NCBI RefSeq assembly: GCF_003339865.1
Contig: NZ_QPKV01000016.1
Coordinates: 1 to 64,000, forward strand
Length of the DNA: 64,000 nt
Source: Pedobacter chinensis
GTDB lineage: Bacteria > Bacteroidota > Bacteroidia > Sphingobacteriales > Sphingobacteriaceae
Direction: 5' to 3'
In this document: positions 35,419 through 41,373 of the stretch, piece by piece
Position numbering within the stretch: position 1 is the stretch's first letter
Layout of the letters: each line of letters opens with the position of its first letter
Made by a program: the position numbers and the translations under genes
The notes under the pieces: generated by a model
Told to the model about the DNA's origin: nothing
Databases searched by the model: none
The model's input: only the letters and a program-made list of their open reading frames with translations

Positions 35419-36179
35419 ATGAAAAAAACATTTCTATTATTAACAACTCTCTTTCTAATGCTTTTTGTGGGTTGAAAAAAGACGTTTACAACTCTGAGGT
35501 GGAAGATTTTTCCATTGAGAGCATTCAAAAATTTGCTGAAATTAAAAATTTAGCGACATCAGAAGCTAGAAAGATTGCTTTTGGGAAATTGTCTAATTTC
35601 GAGAAATCGTCGTTTTGGAGATATCATATATCAGAAGCCATGAAAGATTTTGGAGTTCAACAAAATACGCTTTTAAAAGAAATTTATACCCAAATAAAAC
35701 CGTCAGTTTATGATTCAATAGGTAATGATCGGAGCAATATTTACTAATGTTATTATACCGAGCTGGATAAAAAGGTCAAAGAATGTCTTCAGCGATAATC
35801 AAATCTCTAACTTTTTTATTTTCTTCAAAAAGAAGAGATTCCAAATCAAATAGTCAACGACGATAGAACTCCTTCAAATGCAAATAAGTATATAGCTTTT
35901 TCGAATAAGATAAATAAACTGGCTTTACAAGATCCAAATCCTGGCGACCCCCCTGTCCCCGTTAGCGGCGGCAGCGGTGGCGATTTACCTCCATGTATGT
36001 GTAATTTGGGAAGTAGTTATACCTGTCGAAAGACAACTACGCACGTAGGAACAGATGGAGTTTGGCAAGAAACCACTTATGGTTCTTGTAGCAACTCAAG
36101 TAATAACTGTAAGTCTAATAATTGGGGATGTGGTTTTGCCGGATTATTTTATTGTAATGGTAACCAATGTTCATATTGA
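35419..36179 (+). pseudogene. Fulvocin C-like bacteriocin precursor, three frameshifts
   Basis: The gene begins MKKTFLLLTTLFLMLFVG and hits TGA exactly where a lipobox Cys is expected; restoring one base gives GCKKD and joins the frame 35472-35747. A second shift is needed near 35730-35755 (to read PSWIKRSKNVFSDNQIS) and a third in the T-rich run near 35811-35826 (to EEIPNQIVNDD). From there one frame runs to 36179. The Pro/Gly linker PGDPPVPVSGGSGGDLPP leads to a tail with eight cysteines (CMC...YTC...GSC...NNC...GCG...FYC...QC). Fulvocin C of Myxococcus fulvus also has eight Cys, begins CSC and ends near CNGNFY, so this matches the fulvocin C-related family. The Cys-rich tail itself is intact. 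Confidence 0.75.
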
Positions 36180-36188
36180 AAAAAGATT

Positions 36189-36611
36189 ATGAATTTTTAC
36201 AAATTAATTTCAAAAACTACCATTTTCTTCTGCGTAATTGGTTTAATATTGGCAATTGGTCAAAATAGTTATGTTAACAGAATTTTTGCAATTTGTATTA
36301 ATTCGTTAGCTATGTTTTTTTTAATAAGAACTTTAAATTATCCAAATAAGAACAGAGTCGTTTTGCTGATAGTTTATGCTATTCAAATTTTTTCGTTAAA
36401 ATTAGGCATTTTATCTTATTTGGTAACTATTGGACTTGGTTATATCCCTTATTTTAGTTTCGAAAATCTTAAGCATACCTCGGATCTGTTTACCTTTTCA
36501 ACGAACAGGATTTATATGCCAACAAACCTAACAGGTATTGGTGTTAATATGTTGTCTTTAGGTATTTTTTTATTTTTGGTATTTTATCGTTATAAAAAAG
36601 AAAGCTTATGA
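36189..36611 (+). CDS. Four-helix membrane protein of the fulvocin-like module
   Basis: 140 residues with four hydrophobic segments (about 8-27, 30-48, 55-83 and 113-135). No cysteines in MauE/DoxX-type positions were seen, so a redox role is not supported. It starts 9 bases after the fulvocin-like stop and overlaps the next gene by 4 bases (ATGA), so all three are one operon. By position it could be an immunity or export factor for the Cys-rich peptide; this is inference. I do not recognise the family. Confidence 0.65.
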   Translation: MNFYKLISKTTIFFCVIGLILAIGQNSYVNRIFAICINSLAMFFLIRTLNYPNKNRVVLLIVYAIQIFSLKLGILSYLVTIGLGYIPYFSFENLKHTSDLFTFSTNRIYMPTNLTGIGVNMLSLGIFLFLVFYRYKKESL

Positions 36612-37012
36612 AATTAGAAAATATTTTATTGAGGTTGGTTTTTGTGATTTCTGCCTTACTATTAATGCAATGCAGTAATAATCGTAAAGCACAACTGAAT
36701 TACAAAAATGTCCTGAAAGTAGAGAATGATTCTATAGATTTAGGTAATATTAAGTTATCCGACTCTTTACGGATAACTTATAAGCTTTCTAATATTAGTA
36801 GTAATCAGAAAATCAGAATAAAAAGTGTTGGTACATCATGCGGATGTAGCAAAGCCTATTTTTCTGACTCAACAATCAGTCCTGTTTCATCTGAAATATT
36901 GAGGGTTTCTTTTTTCTCAACCGATAAAGGAAATTTTAATAAAACTATTGTGTTAGAGACAGATTCAGAGCCCATATACAAAGTTTTGACCTTTTATGAT
37001 AAGTTGGAGTAG
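36608..37012 (+). CDS. DUF1573 domain lipoprotein
   Basis: 134 residues. The lipoprotein signal ends in LLLMQC. IDLGNIKLSDSLRITYKLSN then SVGTSCGCSKAYF is the DUF1573 pattern, a small Ig-like domain with a CGC motif, common in periplasmic proteins of this phylum. It is the last gene of the fulvocin-like operon and overlaps the membrane protein gene. The role is unknown; an anchor or binding partner for the Cys-rich product is possible. Confidence 0.82.
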   Translation: MKLENILLRLVFVISALLLMQCSNNRKAQLNYKNVLKVENDSIDLGNIKLSDSLRITYKLSNISSNQKIRIKSVGTSCGCSKAYFSDSTISPVSSEILRVSFFSTDKGNFNKTIVLETDSEPIYKVLTFYDKLE

Positions 37013-37088
37013 TTTCCATTCTTCCACCCCGTGGTTTGTAGCTCACAGATCTATTTTATTCGTTTCATTCTGTGAGACATACCGAGAG
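37013..37088. repeat. Copy 2 of the repeat flanking the fulvocin-like module
   Basis: Contains CTCACAGA and TCTGTGAG, an 8-bp inverted repeat, within sequence similar to 35097-35161 and in the same orientation. It begins right after the DUF1573 stop codon. Confidence 0.55.
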
Positions 37089-37104
37089 TTTAAAACTTCT
37101 CGGT
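37081..37104. terminator. Bidirectional terminator between convergent operons
   Basis: ACCGAGA and TCTCGGT form a stem that continues with GTTT/AAAC inside. T-rich sequence follows on the plus strand. It separates the DUF1573 gene from the convergent gene ending at 37107. Confidence 0.7.
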
Positions 37105-37106
37105 TA

Positions 37107-37331
37107 TTATTTTATTTTTCGGTTTTGCTCTTCCTTTTTTGTTATTTTATTCTTAATAAATAGATAATATATAAAATTTCTTATGGGAGAAATTTTAAAA
37201 AAAAGAGATAATGCGTTTTCTGATTTATGATTTTTTGTTTTTTTTCTAAAACTTACAAATACTACAATTTGATAAATAATTACTATAATCAAAAAGATAA
37301 TTGAGAATAATATTATTTGTTTTGTACTCAT
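37107..37331 (-). CDS. Small single-span membrane protein
   Basis: 74 residues. One strong membrane segment (IILFSIIFLIIVIIYQIVVF) is followed by a very basic tail (FRKKTKNHK and KNKITKKEEQNRKIK). It lies 21 bases after the secreted 98-residue gene and ends the three-gene minus operon. No family recognised. Small basic membrane proteins near peptide genes are often immunity or transport helpers, but that is only a suggestion. Confidence 0.55.
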   Translation of the reverse strand: MSTKQIILFSIIFLIIVIIYQIVVFVSFRKKTKNHKSENALSLFFKISPIRNFIYYLFIKNKITKKEEQNRKIK

Positions 37332-37352
37332 AAGAAAAATATGATTATAATT

Positions 37353-37649
37353 TTATATTACATCTGCACAAGCATCTAGGCCAAATGCGGCATTATCGTA
37401 ATCATGATGCCAATTCCAATAGGCATCCATAGCGCAATTAATATCAAGAATATTTTCAGGTCCGGCAAAAATGATTGTCATGATACAACCGTTTATAGCT
37501 GAAGTATATTGTTGGTCAGCTGCGGCAATCAATTTGTTATAAGCAAACAAACAATTGTCGACTAAAGATAATTTATTCAGTTGAGAAAAGCCACTTTGAA
37601 AACCCCCCATAGCAATAATGAATAGACACATTGTAATTAATTTTTTCAT
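37353..37649 (-). CDS. Small secreted protein with four cysteines
   Basis: 98 residues. A signal peptide ends in SGFSQ; the mature part is about 75 residues with four Cys (DNC, NGC, INC, DAC), an even number that would allow two disulfides. The tail is acidic and rich in Trp, Tyr and His (AYWNWHHDYDNAAFG). Its ATG directly follows the TGA of the upstream lipoprotein, so the two are translationally coupled. I do not recognise it; the size and cysteines fit a secreted peptide or effector, without proof. Confidence 0.6.
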   Translation of the reverse strand: MKKLITMCLFIIAMGGFQSGFSQLNKLSLVDNCLFAYNKLIAAADQQYTSAINGCIMTIIFAGPENILDINCAMDAYWNWHHDYDNAAFGLDACADVI

Positions 37650-38108
37650 TCATTTTTTATTTAAGATGCGTGAAATAGAAGAATTGATACTTGAATTCTG
37701 AGATTTTACTCTAATATTTAATATATTTTTGAGGTCTTCCTTAGGTAAGGTTTTCAACTGAGGGTAGTCGAACATTAACGATTTAATGCTTTGGTTTTGG
37801 TTGTATAATAGAGTTGCAAATTCTTCCGCCCCAACTACCTTCGCATTTTTCATTATTGTTTTTAAATCGTCTAAACTTTTTGCCTGTTTCACTTGTTTAT
37901 TGATTAACTCTTTATCAGCTTTACTAACATTAATCTTTCCTTCTAGTGTCAAATTGATTAAACTGTTAGAACTTTCCTGTAAAAGAATAAAACTTTTGTC
38001 ATGTTGCACGGCTTCTTTAAGGTCAGGCAATGATAGATTTTGTTCATTTTTACAACTTTCTACTAGGGTAAATATAATCGCAATGCATAAAAGGTTTAAT
38101 TTTTTCAT
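37650..38108 (-). CDS. Lipoprotein of unknown function
   Basis: 152 residues. The lipobox is VESC, followed by KNEQN. The mature part is helical, charged and free of further Cys, ending in NSSINSSISRILNKK. It is the first gene of a three-gene minus-strand operon (lipoprotein, four-Cys secreted protein, small membrane protein) convergent with the fulvocin-like operon. No family recognised. Confidence 0.6.
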   Translation of the reverse strand: MKKLNLLCIAIIFTLVESCKNEQNLSLPDLKEAVQHDKSFILLQESSNSLINLTLEGKINVSKADKELINKQVKQAKSLDDLKTIMKNAKVVGAEEFATLLYNQNQSIKSLMFDYPQLKTLPKEDLKNILNIRVKSQNSSINSSISRILNKK

Positions 38109-38193
38109 GATCGGTAATTTTTATACTATCAAAATAAAGAAAGATAAAGAAGGATATGTCTTTTTTTTGTAAAAAAAACTTTATTGGATTCTG

Positions 38194-38292
38194 GTTGGTG
38201 TTCATCCAAATTTAGCGGGTTACAAAATTATGGAAGAAATGACTGAAGCTGCCATTAAAAAGGCTTTGAAAAAAACACTGATATTTTTTTAA
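38194..38292 (+). pseudogene. 3' remnant of a second SGNH hydrolase
   Basis: Reads VGVHPNLAGYKIMEEMTEA and on to a TAA at 38290-38292. This is block V and the C-terminus of an SGNH hydrolase, closely similar to residues DGVHPNLAGYKVMEIVTDE of the intact gene at 34336-35040. Nothing upstream encodes the rest. The remnant is probably what is left of a tandem paralogue after the 35.1-38.2 kb island arrived or after a deletion. Confidence 0.8.
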
Positions 38293-38327
38293 AATGCTAG
38301 TGGTGTTTCTGTAACATTTAGACTTTG

Positions 38328-38985
38328 CTCATTGTGAACCAGCGAAGAGGTTTGGAGGGTGGCGACTCAATCCTTCTGTAATTGAATCAAGATAACAAAC
38401 AGATTGCTTCATCGTTCCTCCTCAGCAATAACGGTTGAATGAGCCATCCTGAGACACCTAAAACACCTTAGCTATATTTTCTATATCCATGCGGTAAAAA
38501 CTTAAGGTTTGAGTGGTATGGCTTGGGGCTGTTGATCAGACTGACGAAGTTTTCCCTGCCCGCCATCCGGCTAAACTTCGTGAGTCAGTCAGCCTCAACT
38601 TGCGAAGTTTCAAAGGGCATTGCTGTGGCAGAACTTCGACAGTTTTGAACGGGCCGTCATTGTGAACCAAAGAAAGAGGTTTGTAGGGTGGAGTTAATCA
38701 ATCTTTAATTGAATCAAGATAACAAAACAGATTGCTTCGTCGTTCCTCCTCAGCAATGACGGTTGGAATGAACCACCTGAGACACCTAAAACACCTTAGT
38801 TATATTTTCTATATCCATGTGGTAAAAACTTAAGATTTGAGTGGTGTGGCTTGGGGTTGATTGATCAGACTGACGAAGTTCCCCTGCCCGCCATCCGGCT
38901 AAACTTAGTGAGTCGGGGAGCCTCAACTTGCGAAGTTTCCCCAGCCCGTAAGCCAAATGAAACTTCGTAAGTCTATCCCATCTCG
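38328..38985. repeat. Direct duplication of about 328 bp
   Basis: Two copies start with CATTGTGAACCA at about 38330 and 38658. They share AGACACCTAAAACACCTTAG, TTTTCTATATCCATG and GATCAGACTGACGAAGTT in order. Within each copy GAAGTT and AACTTCGT motifs form inverted pairs. A short frame at 38786-39022 lies wholly in the second copy and is not a gene. Confidence 0.75.
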
Positions 38986-39018
38986 ATGCGCTGTGCAGAC
39001 AAAAACCAGCCAACGAAT

Positions 39019-40695
39019 TCAAATTAACTTCTTATATCTAATACGTTTCGGTGCAACATCTCCTAAACGTTTTTTGCGATTTTCTTCGTAATCAGAATAA
39101 TTTCCCTCAAAGAAATAAACTTCAGAGTTCCCTTCGAAAGCTAAAATGTGCGTACAGATACGATCCAGGAACCACCTGTCGTGACTGATTACCACGGCGC
39201 AACCGCCAAAGTTTTCTAAAGCTTCTTCCAAAGCACGTAAAGTGTTCACATCAATATCATTGGTCGGCTCATCGAGTAAAAGCACGTTCGCGCCTTTTTT
39301 CAAGGTTATGGCGAGGTGAACACGATTACGTTCCCCACCAGATAAGATGCCTACTTTTTTCTGTTGATCGCCGCCATTAAAATTGAATTTAGAAACATAG
39401 GCACGTCCGTTAACTGCTTTATTGCCGAGTTGAATGTTATCCAAACCATCGGTAATATTTTCGTAAACAGTTTTATCGGCATCTAAATCGTTGTGCATTT
39501 GATCCACATAGCCCAATTCAACAGTTTCGCCCACACGAAAAGTACCCTGATCTGGTTCTTCTTGTCCGGTAATTAAGCGGAACAAGGTGGTTTTACCTGC
39601 GCCGTTTGGTCCGATGATACCGACAATACCAGCTGGTGGAAGCGAGAAATTAAGGTTATCGAATAAAACTTTGTCGCCATAAGCCTTGGTTACGTTTGTC
39701 GCCTCGATCACTACATTACCCAAACGTGGCCCTGCAGGGATGAAAAGTTCCAGTTTATCTTCTCTTTCTTTTCCATCCTCTGATGCCAGTTTATCATAAT
39801 TGGCTAAACGAGCTTTTGATTTTGCGTGACGGGCTTTAGGGGCCATACGAACCCATTCTAACTCCCGCTCTAAGGTTTTCTGGCGCTTGCTTTCCGTTTT
39901 TTCTTCTTGTGATAAACGTTTTGCTTTTTGATCTAACCAGCTGCTGTAGTTTCCTTTCCATGGAATACCTTCGCCACGATCGAGTTCCAGAATCCATCCG
40001 GCTACGTTATCCAAGAAATATCTATCGTGGGTTACGGCAATTACCGTTCCTTCGTAGTTTTGTAAGAATTGCTCCAACCAATCAATACTTTCCGCATCAA
40101 GGTGGTTAGTAGGTTCATCCAGCAATAAAACATCTGGTTTTTGCAATAACAAACGACACATCGCCACACGACGGCGCTCACCGCCAGAAAGCACACCAAT
40201 TTTGGTTTCAGGATCAGGACAACGTAATGCATCCATTGCCCGTTCTAATCTGGAATCGATTTCCCAGGCACCCAAAGCATCAATTTTATCTTGTAGTTCG
40301 CCTTGTCTGGCCATTAATTTATCCATGGCATCAGGATCAGAATAGTTTTCTTCCAGTCCGAAAGCCTCATTCACTTCCTCATACTCCTTTAAAATAGCGG
40401 TAACTTCTGCAACACCTTCTTCTACTACTTCACGAACTGTTTTTTCCGGATCCAGAATTGGCTCCTGTGCCAAATAACCAACAGAATAACCTGGAGAGAA
40501 AACAACTTCGCCCTGATAGGATTTATCTAAACCAGCAATAATTTTTAGCAATGATGATTTACCAGAACCATTCAAACCGATAACACCTATTTTGGCGCCA
40601 TAAAAGAAAGAAAGATAAATATTTTTTAAAACCTGTTTTTGTGGGGGGTAAATTTTATTTACTCCCGCCATAGAAAAGATTATTTTTTCGTCCAT
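39019..40695 (-). CDS. ettA: Energy-dependent translational throttle protein EttA (ABC-F)
   Basis: 558 residues with two ABC domains and no membrane part. Walker A motifs are IGLNGSGKSSLLK and IGPNGAGKTTLF; signature motifs are LSGGERRRVAM and LSGGERNRVHL; Walker B is LLLDEPTNHLD and LLLDEPTNDID. The linker between them has many Arg and Lys, as in the tRNA-contacting ABC-F linker. EttA binds the ribosomal E site and gates the first elongation steps according to ATP/ADP. Length matches E. coli EttA (555). A clear promoter lies about 120 bases upstream. Confidence 0.94.
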   Translation of the reverse strand: MDEKIIFSMAGVNKIYPPQKQVLKNIYLSFFYGAKIGVIGLNGSGKSSLLKIIAGLDKSYQGEVVFSPGYSVGYLAQEPILDPEKTVREVVEEGVAEVTAILKEYEEVNEAFGLEENYSDPDAMDKLMARQGELQDKIDALGAWEIDSRLERAMDALRCPDPETKIGVLSGGERRRVAMCRLLLQKPDVLLLDEPTNHLDAESIDWLEQFLQNYEGTVIAVTHDRYFLDNVAGWILELDRGEGIPWKGNYSSWLDQKAKRLSQEEKTESKRQKTLERELEWVRMAPKARHAKSKARLANYDKLASEDGKEREDKLELFIPAGPRLGNVVIEATNVTKAYGDKVLFDNLNFSLPPAGIVGIIGPNGAGKTTLFRLITGQEEPDQGTFRVGETVELGYVDQMHNDLDADKTVYENITDGLDNIQLGNKAVNGRAYVSKFNFNGGDQQKKVGILSGGERNRVHLAITLKKGANVLLLDEPTNDIDVNTLRALEEALENFGGCAVVISHDRWFLDRICTHILAFEGNSEVYFFEGNYSDYEENRKKRLGDVAPKRIRYKKLI

Positions 40696-40817
40696 ATCGT
40701 CTGTATGTATTTTAAATGTGTATTTGTTTCGAAAAGGGACAAAATCGGGAACAAAATAAAAATGTTTTCAAAGTAAAAATTTAAATTTTCAGCACCTTAC
40801 ATTCATCCTAAAGGGTA

Positions 40818-40848
40818 CAAAGATAAGGAAGGGAAGGATGTAAGCAAA
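40818..40848 (-). promoter_or_regulatory. Promoter of ettA
   Basis: Minus strand: TTTG (40845-40848), 19 bases, TATCTTTG (40818-40825). This is a full match to the Bacteroidota promoter. Transcription would begin near 40814, giving a 5' leader of about 119 bases. The remaining sequence to 41073 shows no gene. Confidence 0.75.
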
Positions 40849-41073
40849 TGGTTTATCAGATATAAATCGAATATGCAGAACCATCTACACATTTAAAAAA
40901 AATAAGACTTAATCAATATCGTAAAAAGCATGGTACGATAAGGTTTAAAAGGCCTGAAGGGTGGGAACATAGTTAATAATTAATTATGAACCATTAGCAG
41001 TTGGTATTGTGATTCCTCATCTTTAAAAAAGCAATAGCATAAAAGGGCTATTCGTGGAAATTATCGATTTCAC

Positions 41074-41158
41074 TATATTTGTGATAGTTAGAATTAAATC
41101 AACGGGACGATTTAGATTAACAGTGTAAGCCTTGCCATGAGCAAGGCTTATTTTATTT
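41074..41158 (+). ncRNA. Possible short plus-strand RNA
   Basis: TATATTTG (41074-41081) is an exact -7 element. About 46 bases later AAGCCTTGC-CATGA-GCAAGGCTT (41128-41149) forms a perfect 9-bp hairpin followed by TATTTTATTT. A transcript of about 70 bases is possible and would overlap the 3' end of the convergent small gene. No -33 TTG is seen, so the call is weak; the hairpin may simply terminate transcription. Confidence 0.25.
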
Positions 41159-41341
41159 AATGATTTCCCACGTACCATCTTGCAAACCGAGATGTATAAC
41201 TCTATCATCAATTCCCATTTTATGTTCACATTCAATTGCCCTGATGGTATAATTACCAGATGCAAATGTATTTACGACTTCGTAGTACTTTTTTTTGGTC
41301 TTTAAGATGGTGCCAATAGATAGTTGTTCCCAATTTTCCAT
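41153..41341 (-). CDS. Small hypothetical protein
   Basis: 62 residues from ATG 41341, with a beta-rich composition (WEQLSIGTILKTKKKYYEVV and GTWEIIK at the end). A longer reading from 41380 would overlap the regulator gene, but a promoter between them argues for ATG 41341. It has no signal peptide. No family recognised. It lies after the fructan regulator on the same strand but seems to have its own promoter, so a link to fructan use is doubtful. Confidence 0.55.
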   Translation of the reverse strand: MENWEQLSIGTILKTKKKYYEVVNTFASGNYTIRAIECEHKMGIDDRVIHLGLQDGTWEIIK

Positions 41342-41344
41342 AAT

Positions 41345-41373
41345 CAAATATAATGTTAACTCGTTTAAATCAA
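41345..41373 (-). promoter_or_regulatory. Promoter of the 62-residue gene, leaderless
   Basis: Minus strand: TTG (41371-41373), 18 bases, TATATTTG (41345-41352). The predicted transcript start falls on the A of ATG 41341. The -33 element overlaps the stop codon of the upstream regulator gene. Confidence 0.6.

Noticed and set aside
35340..35528. Open frame of 62 codons on the minus strand opposite the fulvocin-like gene start
   Set aside because: It is the antisense of the signal peptide region of a better supported gene, and its composition follows the A-rich sequence.
38786..39022. Open frame of 78 codons on the minus strand after ettA
   Set aside because: It lies in the second copy of a noncoding duplication, and the first copy does not keep the frame.
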